From an uncultured Pseudomonadota bacterium (GTDB lineage Bacteria; Desulfobacterota; Syntrophorhabdia; Syntrophorhabdales; Syntrophorhabdaceae): a stretch of DNA of 41,690 nucleotides. A program made the translations under genes and the position numbers. Each line of letters opens with the position of its first letter. The stretch's first letter is position 1. This document shows, piece by piece, positions 23,759-33,505 of the stretch. The DNA lies in NCBI GenBank assembly GCA_937862865.1, contig CALMFJ010000087.1:1-41690 (forward strand), written 5' to 3'. Under the pieces are notes generated by a model. That model saw nothing but the letters and a program-made list of their open reading frames with translations. It was not told the DNA's origin and searched no databases.

Positions 23759-25216
23759 TTATCCGAAAATTCCCACGGCCTTCTGTGCCATCACTATGAA
23801 AACCTTCGGGAAAATGCCCATGTACAGGAGGGCCAGTATGCATATGAGCATGACGAGCCCATACTGAGGGGCCCGGTCGGCTGCCGCGGACTCACCGACA
23901 GGTTCTTTGAAATACATGTACATCATCACCCTCAGGTAATAATATGCGGCCACGACACTGTTCAGAAAACCGATGATGGCAAGCCAGTAATACTGTGCCT
24001 TGACGGCGGTGCTGAATACGTAGAACTTACCCATGAACCCTGCGAGCGGCGGTACGCCGGCGAGCGACAGGAGAAAAATGCTCATGCACAGCGCTATGAA
24101 CGGATAGCGGGCGCCCAACCCTGCAAAGCTGTCGAGGTCGCTGCCGTTGTCACCCTTTTTCTGCATGACGATAACGGCCGTGAAGGCGCCGATATTCATG
24201 AAAGTGTATGCGGCAAGGTAATACAGCATGCTCGACGCCTGCGCCCTGTCCCCCGTTATAAAGGCCACGAGGATATAGCCCGCATGCGCTATACTGGAGT
24301 AGGCAAGCATCCTCTTGATATCACGCTGTACGAGCGCCGTGATGTTCCCTACCGTCATGGTGAGGACCGCCAGGATCCATATGATCTCCGACCAGCCGAA
24401 ATGGAACGGGATAAAAGCGGTGAAGAAAATGCGGATCAGGGCACCGAATGCCGCGGCCTTCACGCCCGTTGCCATGTACGCGGTTATCGAGGTCGGTGCT
24501 CCCTGATAGACGTCCGGCGTCCACATATGGAAGGGGACCGATGCGATCTTGAACCCGAAGCCGACAAGAAGCAAGCCCAGGCCGATGATAAACATGGTCG
24601 CGGAGAACGGCTGTTTCATGAGGAAATATCTTTTCAGTTCGGCCACATCGATGATACCGGTCGACCCGTAGATCATCGACATCCCGTACAGGAGAAAACC
24701 GGTTGCGAACGCACCGAGGAGGAAATACTTGAGGGCCGCTTCCACGGACGCGATGTCGCGCCTTAAGAGGCCGCACAGGATGTAGATCGAAAGCGACATC
24801 ACCTCGAGCCCGATAAAGATCGTGACGAAATGGTGCGACGAGGTCATGACCATCATCCCGAGCACGCCAAACATCAGGAGCGCATAATATTCGCCCCCGC
24901 CGATCTCTTCACGGTCGGCGTACCGCACCGACACAAGGGCCACCAGGGCCAGAATGATGAGGAACAGGCCCTTAAAGAAGGTCCCGTACGTGTCTATCGT
25001 GTAGAGCGCATTGAAGATATCGAGGTTTGTCCCCCACATGTTCATCGTGAAGACAAGCCCGAGCAGGGATCCGACTATGCAGAGCGCTCCGGAGATCTTT
25101 GACGCAACCGGGCCCTTCGTCAGGGCGCCGATGATAAGCAGGAGAAGCCCGAACCCGGTAAGTATGATCTCGGGCATTATCCATCTAAATTCGCTGGCAG
25201 GTATTAAAGCGTCCAT
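23759..25216 (-). CDS. nuoN: Complex I subunit NuoN
   Basis: Antiporter-like proton channel subunit of the membrane arm, 485 residues with about 14 helices. Family motifs include FVTIFIGLEVMSLSIYILCG with the TM5 glutamate, AALKYFLLGAFATGFLLYG with the TM7 lysine, and FKIASVPFHMWTPDVYQGAP. It is the last gene of the operon, as in most nuo clusters, and is closed by the terminator 25 nt downstream. The ATG lies 11 nt after the nuoM stop. Confidence 0.95.
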   Translation of the reverse strand: MDALIPASEFRWIMPEIILTGFGLLLLIIGALTKGPVASKISGALCIVGSLLGLVFTMNMWGTNLDIFNALYTIDTYGTFFKGLFLIILALVALVSVRYADREEIGGGEYYALLMFGVLGMMVMTSSHHFVTIFIGLEVMSLSIYILCGLLRRDIASVEAALKYFLLGAFATGFLLYGMSMIYGSTGIIDVAELKRYFLMKQPFSATMFIIGLGLLLVGFGFKIASVPFHMWTPDVYQGAPTSITAYMATGVKAAAFGALIRIFFTAFIPFHFGWSEIIWILAVLTMTVGNITALVQRDIKRMLAYSSIAHAGYILVAFITGDRAQASSMLYYLAAYTFMNIGAFTAVIVMQKKGDNGSDLDSFAGLGARYPFIALCMSIFLLSLAGVPPLAGFMGKFYVFSTAVKAQYYWLAIIGFLNSVVAAYYYLRVMMYMYFKEPVGESAAADRAPQYGLVMLICILALLYMGIFPKVFIVMAQKAVGIFG

Positions 25217-25227
25217 TAATGAGACCC

Positions 25228-26814
25228 CTATCTCGTCATATTCGTGTTCGTTGCTTCTGTTGCCACCTTTGCCGTGGCACCTGTATTCTGTTCGAGCATT
25301 CTGGCCTGGGCATTCCTGTTCTTGACGAGGCTCAAATACTCGGCGACCGATGTATCCATTTTATTGAAGAACATCTTCGGGTAAACACCCATCAAAATGA
25401 TAAAGAAGACCATGCAGCACAGGATGGTGATCTCACGGCCCTCAAGGTCTTTGAGCTCCCTGTTGGCATCCTTCGTGATCACACCGAACATGACCCGCTG
25501 GAACATCCACAGCATGTACACCGCGCCGAGGATGACGCCGGTCGTCGCAAGCACTCCATAGACCGTGTTCGCCTTGAACGCACCAAGGAGGATCAGGAAC
25601 TCACCGACAAATCCGTTCGTCCCCGGAAGGGCGATGGATGAAAGGGTTATGATCATAAAGAAGACAGCAAATATCGGCATGACCTTGGAGATCCCGCCGA
25701 AATCCGATATCATCCTCGTGTGCCGTCTCTCGTATATCATGCCGACGATAAGAAAGAGGCCGCCGGTCGAGATGCCATGGTTGAGCATCTGGTAGATACC
25801 GCCCTGTACGCCCTGCATGTTGAAGGCGAAGATACCGAGCATGACGTAACCGAGATGGCTTACGCTCGAGAACGCGATCAGCCGTTTCAGGTCGGGCTGC
25901 ATCATACTGACGATCGCTCCGTAGATGATACCGATGACAGCCAGTATCGACATGAGCGGGACCGCATCGATGGCGGCAGCCGGGAAGAGGGGGATCGCAA
26001 ACCGGATAAAGCCGTATGTACCCATCTTCAGGAGGACGCCGGCAAGGATGACACTGCCCGCGGTGGGCGCCTCGGTATGAGCATCAGGCAGCCAGGTGTG
26101 CACCGGGAACATCGGCACCTTGATGGCGAAGGACAGGGCGAACGCCGCGAATAGCCAGTACTGCTTGGCTATCGGTATGCTCGCCTTGTAGAGTTCCATC
26201 ACGTTGAACGTGTATATGCCGCTCTGGTTATAATAGTAGAAATACAGGTAAAGGATGGCGACGAGCATGAGAACGCTGCCTGCCATCGTGAAGAGGAAGA
26301 ACTTGATCGCAGCGTAAATCCGGTTCGGGCCGCCCCATATGCCGATGAGAAGGTACATCGGTATGAGCATCAGTTCCCAGAAGATATAGAAGAGTACCAG
26401 GTCGAGCGCGCAGAGGGTGCCGATCATGGCCGTTTCAAGGAAAAGGAACGTAATGTAGTATTCCTTGACCTTGTCTTCGATGGCCTTCCACGAGCACAGC
26501 ACGCATATGACGGTGAGGAACGTGGTGAGCAGCACGAGAAGAAGGCTGATGCCGTCTATGCCGAGATAGTAGCCGATACCCCAGTCGGGGAACCAGTCGG
26601 CCTTTTCGACAAACTGCATTCCCTTGGCCGTATTGCTGAACTTGTAGAAGAGCGGAACGGACGCAAAGAGCTCGAACAGGGAGAATATCAGCGCGCCGGC
26701 CTTGATGAGAAGGGTATTCTCCCGCTTGACAAAAAGCAGGAGCACCGCCCCCAGCAGAGGGAAGAATATCAGGAATGTAAGTATTGGTATACCGAAAACT
26801 GAGAACTCCGTCAT
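25228..26814 (-). CDS. nuoM: Complex I subunit NuoM
   Basis: Antiporter-like proton channel of the membrane arm, 528 residues, about 14 helices. Diagnostic sequence: IFWELMLIPMYLLIGIWGG with the TM5 glutamate, AAIKFFLFTMAGS with the TM7 lysine, and HTWLPDAHTEAPTAGSVILAG in TM8. The C-terminal tail is Thr/Ala-rich and hydrophilic. It lies 10 nt after nuoL. Key proton-path residues are all in place, so this subunit should pump. Confidence 0.95.
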   Translation of the reverse strand: MTEFSVFGIPILTFLIFFPLLGAVLLLFVKRENTLLIKAGALIFSLFELFASVPLFYKFSNTAKGMQFVEKADWFPDWGIGYYLGIDGISLLLVLLTTFLTVICVLCSWKAIEDKVKEYYITFLFLETAMIGTLCALDLVLFYIFWELMLIPMYLLIGIWGGPNRIYAAIKFFLFTMAGSVLMLVAILYLYFYYYNQSGIYTFNVMELYKASIPIAKQYWLFAAFALSFAIKVPMFPVHTWLPDAHTEAPTAGSVILAGVLLKMGTYGFIRFAIPLFPAAAIDAVPLMSILAVIGIIYGAIVSMMQPDLKRLIAFSSVSHLGYVMLGIFAFNMQGVQGGIYQMLNHGISTGGLFLIVGMIYERRHTRMISDFGGISKVMPIFAVFFMIITLSSIALPGTNGFVGEFLILLGAFKANTVYGVLATTGVILGAVYMLWMFQRVMFGVITKDANRELKDLEGREITILCCMVFFIILMGVYPKMFFNKMDTSVAEYLSLVKNRNAQARMLEQNTGATAKVATEATNTNMTR

Positions 26815-26824
26815 GTACGCACCT

Positions 26825-28807
26825 TTACAAGATTCTCGAAATAAGATAACCGATCACAACGATCGCACCAAGGATGACTGCAAATGCATAACCCTGCACC
26901 ATACCGGTCTGCACCCTGCGGATGATGCCGCCAATCCCCGCGAGCAGCGAGGCCATCCCGTTCACGATACCATCTATGATCATCTCGTCGAAGAAGTCCT
27001 TACAGAACCTGCCGAGCCTCAGAAGGTTCCGTATGAATAAGAAATCGTACAATTCATCGACAAAATATTTATTGTGAACAAGCGTAAAGAGCCCGTGGAA
27101 CTTCTCGACGAACTTCTTCGGGAGGTTCGGGTTCTTCACGTAGAATAGCCAGGCGATGAAGATGCCGAGAAGCCCGATGATGATGGCCCCTATCATGAGC
27201 TGCATCTCGGCGCTGCTCTCGGCGCCCGCGGCCCCGCCCGAGGATGCGAAGGCGGTGCTGATGATATTGAAGCCCCCGGCGTGCGCTGCTGCGGGAGCAT
27301 GGTGGCCGAATACGGGCTCAAGCCATTTCTCGATCTGGTTGGAACCGCCGAGCAGATGCGGAACGCCGACATAGCCGCCGATAACACTCAGCACGGCAAG
27401 GACCATGAGCGGAACGGTCATCACCTTTGGAGACTCGTGGATATGGTGCTTCACCTCTTCGTCGGCCCTGCATTCGCCGTGGAAGGTGCTGAAGAACATC
27501 CGGAACATGTAGAATGCGGTCATGCCCGCGGTCAAGGCACCGACAGCCCAGAACCAGAAGCTGTTATACCTGCTGAACGCCATCCAGAGTATCTCGTCCT
27601 TGCTGAAAAACCCCGAGAAGCCCGGCACGCCTGCGATCGCGAGACACGCGAGCAGTGTCGTCCAGTACGTGATGGGGGTCTTCTTCCGGAGCCCGCCCAT
27701 CTTCCTCATGTCGAGCTCGCCGCTCATGGCATGCATGACGGAACCGGCGGCGAGAAAGAGCAGGCCCTTGAAGAACGCGTGGGTCATAAGGTGGAAGATA
27801 CCGGCGGCATATGCGCCCGCGCCCACGCCCACGAACATGTAGCCGAGCTGGCTGACCGTCGAATACGCGAGGACCCGCTTGATGTCATACTGGGCGGTAC
27901 CGATCGTCGCCGCGAAAAATGCGGTCGCAAGGCCGACGATGGTAACAACGAGAAGGGTCGTCGGGGCAAGGACGTACAGGAAATTGAGCCGCGCGATCAT
28001 GTAGACGCCGGCCGTGACCATCGTGGCGGCGTGGATAAGCGAGCTGACCGGCGTCGGGCCTTCCATTGCATCGGGCAGCCAGACATAAAGGGGGATCTGC
28101 GCTGATTTACCCGTCGCACCCACGAAGAACAGGAGTGTGATGACAGTCGCAAGGCCCGGCCCGATCAGGTGGGCATTGGCCTGGAGCTCGGAGAACTTCA
28201 ATGTCCAGACGCCCTGGGAGCCAAGATACCCGACAAGTGTGAACACGCCGAGCAGGAAGCCGAAATCGCCGATCCTGTTCACGATAAATGCCTTCTTGCC
28301 GGCATTCGATGCCGAGTCCTTCTCGTACCAGAAACCGATCAGCAGGTACGAACAGAGGCCGACGCCCTCCCACCCGACGAACATAAGCAGTACGTTGTCG
28401 CCGGTAACGAGGGTCAGCATCATGAAAACGAAGAGGTTGAGGTAGCAGAAGAAGCGCCGGAACCCGGGATCGTCATGCATGTAACCCACCGAATAAATGT
28501 GGATGAGTGAGCCGACGCCCGAGACGACGAGACACATGATGATCGACAGGGCGTCTATCCTGAAGCCTATCGTTGTCTTGAAATCACCCGAGACGATCCA
28601 GTCGAAAACGGTCTTTTCAAATACCCTGCTTTCAGGCGCCATCTGCAGAAACTGTATAAAGATGGTCGCAGATACAGCGAACGACGCTATAACGGAAAGG
28701 CATGCAACCCAGGCGGTGAGAGTCTTCGGAAAGCGTATCCCGAGAAGGCCGTTGATTAAGAACCCGATCGCGGGAAATGCCGGAATAAGCCATATAAGGT
28801 CAGCCAT
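26825..28807 (-). CDS. nuoL: Complex I subunit NuoL
   Basis: Distal antiporter-like subunit, 660 residues. It has the conserved GWEGVGLCSYLLIGFWYEK (TM5 Glu), NAGKKAFIVNRIGD, and PLYVWLPDAMEGPTPVSSLIHAATMVTAG. The C-terminal part after about residue 490 holds the long lateral helix and last TM helix typical of NuoL. A His/Ala/Gly-rich linker (HHAPAAAHAGG) sits before it. The length is a little above the E. coli protein (613). Its start is 14 nt after the nuoK stop. Confidence 0.95.
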   Translation of the reverse strand: MADLIWLIPAFPAIGFLINGLLGIRFPKTLTAWVACLSVIASFAVSATIFIQFLQMAPESRVFEKTVFDWIVSGDFKTTIGFRIDALSIIMCLVVSGVGSLIHIYSVGYMHDDPGFRRFFCYLNLFVFMMLTLVTGDNVLLMFVGWEGVGLCSYLLIGFWYEKDSASNAGKKAFIVNRIGDFGFLLGVFTLVGYLGSQGVWTLKFSELQANAHLIGPGLATVITLLFFVGATGKSAQIPLYVWLPDAMEGPTPVSSLIHAATMVTAGVYMIARLNFLYVLAPTTLLVVTIVGLATAFFAATIGTAQYDIKRVLAYSTVSQLGYMFVGVGAGAYAAGIFHLMTHAFFKGLLFLAAGSVMHAMSGELDMRKMGGLRKKTPITYWTTLLACLAIAGVPGFSGFFSKDEILWMAFSRYNSFWFWAVGALTAGMTAFYMFRMFFSTFHGECRADEEVKHHIHESPKVMTVPLMVLAVLSVIGGYVGVPHLLGGSNQIEKWLEPVFGHHAPAAAHAGGFNIISTAFASSGGAAGAESSAEMQLMIGAIIIGLLGIFIAWLFYVKNPNLPKKFVEKFHGLFTLVHNKYFVDELYDFLFIRNLLRLGRFCKDFFDEMIIDGIVNGMASLLAGIGGIIRRVQTGMVQGYAFAVILGAIVVIGYLISRIL

Positions 28808-28821
28808 TTGAAACCCCTTCT

Positions 28822-29133
28822 TTAGCCTTTAAGCAGATTAAAATCGTCTACGTGCACTGTGCCCTTGAGCCTGAATATGAGCACGAATATAGCAAGGCCC
28901 ACCGCCGCCTCGGCCGCCGCAACGGCCATGATGAAGATGACGAAGATGGTCCCGTCAAGCGAATTCAGGAAATTGCCCGAGGTGATAAGGCTTAAGTTCG
29001 CGGCGTTCAGCATGAGCTCGATGCACATGAAGATCACGATGGCATTGCGCCGCGTGATGACGCCGATTGCTCCGATAGTGAAGAGCACTGCTGACAACAG
29101 ATAATAGAGGTCCTGCGGTATGTCGGGCAACAT
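28822..29133 (-). CDS. nuoK: Complex I subunit NuoK
   Basis: Small membrane-arm subunit, 103 residues, three helices. It has the two key glutamates, one in [13 protein letters not shown] and one in [11 protein letters not shown], which lie on the central proton axis. The ATG overlaps the nuoJ stop as TAATG, a sign of translational coupling. Confidence 0.95.
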   Translation of the reverse strand: MLPDIPQDLYYLLSAVLFTIGAIGVITRRNAIVIFMCIELMLNAANLSLITSGNFLNSLDGTIFVIFIMAVAAAEAAVGLAIFVLIFRLKGTVHVDDFNLLKG

Positions 29134-29675
29134 TATCTCTCCTGTTCGTTTCTTTTCCTCGCAAGAAGCACCGCGCCGACGATGCCGACGAGAAGAAGTA
29201 TCGAGGCGACTTCGAATGCGAATGCATACTTGCCGTAAAGCAGGGCGCCAACCGCCCGTGTATTGCCTATCTCGGCAAGCTTCTGGGCAGTGTAGATGCC
29301 ATGCTGTCCTGCGTCGCTATACGTGTAAACCCCTGCGAGGATCTGCACGAAAAGTATCAGTGTGATGAAGCCCCCGATGAATTTCGGGAAGGATTTTTTG
29401 CGGCCCCACTGTGCGCCCCATTCGAGGTGGATGAGCATGATCACGAAAAGGACGAGCATCATGATCGCCCCTGCGTACACCATGACCTGGGCGACGGCTA
29501 TGAAGGTCGCGTTCAGCGTGACATAAAGGACCGCGACAGAAAAAAATGTCACGATCAGCCATAATGCGCTGTGGATCGGGTTTTTCCGTGTTACCATCAT
29601 CAGGGATGAACCCACAGCCGTAAGGGCCATCACAACAAAGATAAACCATTTAAATCCGAGTCCAATGCCGATCAT
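29133..29675 (-). CDS. nuoJ: Complex I subunit NuoJ
   Basis: Membrane-arm subunit, 180 residues, five helices. The TM3 segment [18 protein letters not shown] is the NuoJ signature, including the pi-bulge region involved in coupling. It overlaps nuoI by ATGA at its start and nuoK by TAATG at its end. Confidence 0.94.
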   Translation of the reverse strand: MIGIGLGFKWFIFVVMALTAVGSSLMMVTRKNPIHSALWLIVTFFSVAVLYVTLNATFIAVAQVMVYAGAIMMLVLFVIMLIHLEWGAQWGRKKSFPKFIGGFITLILFVQILAGVYTYSDAGQHGIYTAQKLAEIGNTRAVGALLYGKYAFAFEVASILLLVGIVGAVLLARKRNEQER

Positions 29676-30097
29676 TTTTTATCCTCATACATCGAAAGGA
29701 GTTTGTTCGTATCCAGTACGAAATCTTCTTTCCGGTAATGTGCCTGTTCGTAATCCTTGCCGAGATTGATCGCATTGACCGGGCATGCGTCCTGGCAGAA
29801 ACCGCAGAAGATGCAGCGCCAGGGGTCGATCTCGTATTTGATCGGATAGCGCTTCCCGTCGAACTTCTCCCCTATCTCCAGCGTGATGCACTGGTTGGGG
29901 CAGGCCGCCACGCACAGGCCGCAGCCGACGCAGGCCGTTTCGCCCGCCTCGTTCTTCTTGAAGTAATGTATACCGCGCCACCTGTCCGGCACCTCGTGTT
30001 TCTTTTCAGGGTACTGGTACGTGATCGTCTTCGTAAAGACCCGTGAAAAGGTCAGCCGAAGGCCTTTGAGGAGAGGAGTGACTATTGTGTCTTTCAT
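29672..30097 (-). CDS. nuoI: Complex I subunit NuoI (2 x [4Fe-4S] ferredoxin-like)
   Basis: Peripheral-arm subunit carrying clusters N6a and N6b, 141 residues. Two motifs are complete: CVGCGLCVAACP and CIFCGFCQDACP, each with a further distal Pro-linked Cys. YPEKKHEVPDRWRGIHYF precedes the first cluster and is typical of the family. It passes electrons from NuoG towards NuoB. The ATG overlaps the nuoH stop by one base. Confidence 0.95.
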   Translation of the reverse strand: MKDTIVTPLLKGLRLTFSRVFTKTITYQYPEKKHEVPDRWRGIHYFKKNEAGETACVGCGLCVAACPNQCITLEIGEKFDGKRYPIKYEIDPWRCIFCGFCQDACPVNAINLGKDYEQAHYRKEDFVLDTNKLLSMYEDKK

Positions 30098-31095
30098 TAC
30101 AGCACCCCCATTGCCACAAGGGCGGCGGTTACGACAACGTTAAGAAGGGTCAGCGGCAGAAGGAACTTCCATCCGAAATGCATGATGTGGTCGTATCTGG
30201 CCCGCGGGTATGTCCCCCTTTCCCAGATAAAGAAGAAGATGATCGCGAAGACCTTGATGATGAACCACAGCGGCCCGAGATATGCGGGGCCGGGGCCCAT
30301 CCAGCCGCCGAGGAAGAGCGTCGTGACGATCGCCGCGACCGTGAACATGTGGGCATATTCCGCAATCATGAACGTGGCAAATTTCATACTGCTGTACTCA
30401 ATATTGAAACCGCATGCCAGCTCGCTTTCCGATTCCGGCATGTCGAACGGTGTCCTGTTGATCTCGGCGAGGCCTGCCACGAGGTAAAAGATGAAGCCGA
30501 AGGGGTACTTGGCAACAAACCAGAGCCCGGCCTGGGCATTGACGATCTCGCTTAAGTTGATAGACCCGGCAATGATGATCGTCCCGATGACGGCAAGGCC
30601 GAGGGCGCACTCGTAGCTGATCATCTGGGCAGCGGCACGCAGGGCGCCGAGGACGCCGTACTTGTTCCCGGAAGCCCATCCGCCGAGCACGACCCCGTAT
30701 TCGCCAAGGGTTGCAAGGGCAAGAAGGTAGAGAAGCCCGGTGTCGAGGTCGGCAATGACGAGCTTGACCTGCTGCCCGAAAAGCTCGACGGTCGGTCCGA
30801 ACGGGATAACGGCGAACATGCTGAGCGCCGCAAACAGCGAGATGCCGGGCGCAAGCACGTACAATGTCTTGTCCGCCTCATCGGGGATGATGTCTTCCTT
30901 GAAGAAGGACTTCACGCCGTCCGCAATGGGCTGGAGAAGGCCGAAGGGACCGACCCTGTTAGGCCCGGGCCTCACCTGCAGACGGCCGAGGAGCTTCCTT
31001 TCGAGCAGAGTGGTGTATGCCACGAAACCCATAAGAACGCACACCACGACTATGTTCTTGACCACCATTATACCTAACGTGATAAGCTGTTCCAT
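30097..31095 (-). CDS. nuoH: Complex I subunit NuoH
   Basis: Membrane subunit forming the quinone entry channel with NuoD and NuoB, 332 residues, eight helices. It has ERKLLGRLQVRPGPNRVGPFGLLQPIADGVK and the acidic loop FDMPESESELACGFNIEYSS. WERGTYPRARYD near the C-terminus is also conserved. These show a full quinone chamber, so the complex should reduce a quinone rather than act as a ferredoxin-hydrogenase relative. Confidence 0.96.
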   Translation of the reverse strand: MEQLITLGIMVVKNIVVVCVLMGFVAYTTLLERKLLGRLQVRPGPNRVGPFGLLQPIADGVKSFFKEDIIPDEADKTLYVLAPGISLFAALSMFAVIPFGPTVELFGQQVKLVIADLDTGLLYLLALATLGEYGVVLGGWASGNKYGVLGALRAAAQMISYECALGLAVIGTIIIAGSINLSEIVNAQAGLWFVAKYPFGFIFYLVAGLAEINRTPFDMPESESELACGFNIEYSSMKFATFMIAEYAHMFTVAAIVTTLFLGGWMGPGPAYLGPLWFIIKVFAIIFFFIWERGTYPRARYDHIMHFGWKFLLPLTLLNVVVTAALVAMGVL

Positions 31096-31098
31096 GCT

Positions 31099-33492
31099 TT
31101 AACCTTTTTTGACCGTCACTGAGATGTGTTTGGCATATCCATCGGTCAGATTCAAAATGTCCTGCCTGTTCTTCAACATCCTGTATTCCAGCACGCCCTT
31201 TTTCAAATCTTCTTTGATCGTCGCAGGGCACTGCACTTTTCCATGATCGGATTCGAGGACGACCTGGCCCCCGTCCGCTACCCCCAGGGCCTCGGCGTCT
31301 TCCCGCGAGATGAAAAGCTTATCGCCGGCGATAGCAGGGTTCTGGAGATACGCCATTTTCGTGTAAACGGCCTTTCCCGCCAGGTGGTGGTGGAAAAAGA
31401 CGTTCTTGAGCACAAGGGTGAACGGTTTCCGGGATGTACCGGCGCCTGCCCTGACCGGCGCGGCCTTTGCCGTGCCGCTCACAGGCTTGAGGCTTGCCCG
31501 CCCGAGCTCGTCGGTCACGATGAAATCCTTTTCGAAAACAACCGTTGAAGCCTCGGCCTCATCCTTGTACAGCCCTCCGCCGAGACGGTCGAGGAGCATT
31601 CTTAAGAACTCGAACCCCGGCGACGCCTTGCCTTCGCCCCTTCCGACCCTGCGTACATAGCCGTCCTCGGCAATACAGCTGCCCTCTTTCCGGGCGAAAC
31701 TGCCGGTCGGGACGACAACGTGGGCATACGCCGACGTGTCGGTTGCGAACATGTCGCACACCGCAAGGAACGCCTTGTTCTTCAGTGCCTCACCGACGTC
31801 CCTGCCGGCAAGATAATGGAACGGATCGTCCTCGTAGATGAAAAGGCCGTCCGCCTTGCTCAAAACGTCTGACGGGGACACGGCGTCAGGGAGGAACGCC
31901 AGGGTACCGACGGCATTTGACTGAAGCGCGGTCGGCATGACGGCGCCTGTCTTGTGGACTCCCTTTACAATACAGAGATTGAGGAGGGCCTCCAGACTCC
32001 CGGCGCTTTCGCTTATGCCCGTTCCGAATATGACCGCAACCGAGGACGCGCCCGAGAGAAGCTTGTAAAACTTATCAACGCTCTTCTCGTCCGCACCGCT
32101 TGCAGCCGCAGCATCCGCCTTGCCTCCCGCAAGTCCCTCGATGCTGCCTGCATCCGGGTCGTTCTTCTTGTCAGCGATGAGCTGGGCGGCGATGCCGTTG
32201 AAGAATGCCGCATCCGAGCCCGGCGCGACCTTCACCCAGGCGTCGCTTATACGCGTCAGGTTGACGGGTGACGGGTCGACGACGGCCACTTTTGCCCCGG
32301 CAGTTTTCACGGCTTCCCGGACCTTGTTCGCAAGGAGGTGGTTATTCCCGAGAAGGTCCGCACCGGCAACCACAATGAGGTCGCACTTTTTCAGCGCTTC
32401 ATACTCATAGGGGTATGGGATACCCATCCGGCGCATCGTGTCAAGCACTATGCCTGTATGGTAATACCCGGCCGTGCCGAAGGCGGTCTTTGAAAAGGCC
32501 CTTGCGATCTGCGTCACCATATAGGCCTCTTCGTTGGTTGCGCGGGGAGACACGATGAAACCGATCGTCTTGCCTTCTTTATCGAGTTTGGCGAGCGCCG
32601 ACGCGGTCGCCTCGACGGCCTCCGCGAGCGTCGCCCCGGCAGCCTCCGTTCCCTGTTTGACCGTCGGTGCGGCAAGCTGCGCTTCATTGTTGGCGAAATC
32701 GTATCCGAAACGGCCCATCACGCAGAGCGAGCCCTTGTTCGGGGCAAGCGAGGGGTTCGTGACGACCTTTGTTATAAACCTGTCCTGGTACACGTCGAGG
32801 TTGAGCGAGCACCCGAAACCGCAGTGGGGGCAGGTCGTTGTCTGCCGCTTCGTCTGCCACTTCCTGCTCTTCTGGGGGCTCTCCTGCTCTGTGAGGGCGC
32901 CGACGGGGCACATGAAAAGGCATTCGCCGCACGAGATGCAGTCCTCGGGGCTTGTCGGCTTCATTGCGGCCTCGATGCCGGTCCCGGCGAGCTCAAGGAC
33001 CTTGCGGCCCGACACCTCACGGCACGCATGGACGCACCGCAGACAGAGGACGCACCTGTCCTCGGCATACCTGATCATCGCCGTGGCGTACGGCTTTACG
33101 GTCTTCGGCTCTCTTTCCGCCTCGAGGTCGACTCTTTCTATCCTGTGCTCGAAGGCAAGGTCCTGGAGACGGCACTCGCCGCCGGAATCACAGTGGGGGC
33201 ATTCCAGGGGGTGATTAATGAGGAGGAGCTTAAGATATTGCTGGCGCATCGCGAAGAGCTTATCCGATTGGGTCGTGACCGATATGCCCTCGACAGCGGT
33301 GGTCGTGCACGACGCCATGGGTTTGTCGTACCCTTCGATCTCAACGATGCAGAGCCTGCAGGAGCCAATGGGAAGAAGGTTCTCGTGGTAGCACAGTGTC
33401 GGGATATAAATGTCGTTCTCCCGGGCAGCTTCGAGTATTGTCTTGCCTTCCTCGGTCTTTATCTCTTTGCCGTCTATCTTAAATGTTATCAT
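31099..33492 (-). CDS. nuoG: Complex I subunit NuoG
   Basis: Large peripheral-arm iron-sulfur subunit, 797 residues. The N-terminal [2Fe-2S] domain has Cys34, Cys45, Cys48 and Cys62. HPLECPHCDSGGEC (from 94) is the N5-type His/Cys motif. Two ferredoxin-like clusters follow: CVLCLRCVHAC (147-157) and CISCGECLFMC (185-195). The molybdopterin-oxidoreductase-like domain begins with CPHCGFGC (221-228) and a fourth Cys in GSLCVMG, so cluster N7 or its equivalent is kept. No active-site Cys or Sec of a true formate dehydrogenase was seen. The ATG at 33492 has AAAAGGG 7 nt upstream; a TTG at 33513 is less likely. The paired ferredoxin domain beside the SfrB-like gene makes NuoG resemble SfrA of Geobacter as well as normal NuoG. 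Confidence 0.9.
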   Translation of the reverse strand: MITFKIDGKEIKTEEGKTILEAARENDIYIPTLCYHENLLPIGSCRLCIVEIEGYDKPMASCTTTAVEGISVTTQSDKLFAMRQQYLKLLLINHPLECPHCDSGGECRLQDLAFEHRIERVDLEAEREPKTVKPYATAMIRYAEDRCVLCLRCVHACREVSGRKVLELAGTGIEAAMKPTSPEDCISCGECLFMCPVGALTEQESPQKSRKWQTKRQTTTCPHCGFGCSLNLDVYQDRFITKVVTNPSLAPNKGSLCVMGRFGYDFANNEAQLAAPTVKQGTEAAGATLAEAVEATASALAKLDKEGKTIGFIVSPRATNEEAYMVTQIARAFSKTAFGTAGYYHTGIVLDTMRRMGIPYPYEYEALKKCDLIVVAGADLLGNNHLLANKVREAVKTAGAKVAVVDPSPVNLTRISDAWVKVAPGSDAAFFNGIAAQLIADKKNDPDAGSIEGLAGGKADAAAASGADEKSVDKFYKLLSGASSVAVIFGTGISESAGSLEALLNLCIVKGVHKTGAVMPTALQSNAVGTLAFLPDAVSPSDVLSKADGLFIYEDDPFHYLAGRDVGEALKNKAFLAVCDMFATDTSAYAHVVVPTGSFARKEGSCIAEDGYVRRVGRGEGKASPGFEFLRMLLDRLGGGLYKDEAEASTVVFEKDFIVTDELGRASLKPVSGTAKAAPVRAGAGTSRKPFTLVLKNVFFHHHLAGKAVYTKMAYLQNPAIAGDKLFISREDAEALGVADGGQVVLESDHGKVQCPATIKEDLKKGVLEYRMLKNRQDILNLTDGYAKHISVTVKKG

Positions 33493-33505
33493 TCCCGTAC
33501 CCTTT

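Noticed and set aside
31099-33492. Formate dehydrogenase instead of NuoG
   Set aside because: The gene sits between nuo genes and shows NuoG-type [2Fe-2S] and His/Cys motifs. No catalytic Cys or Sec of a formate dehydrogenase is visible in the molybdopterin-like domain.
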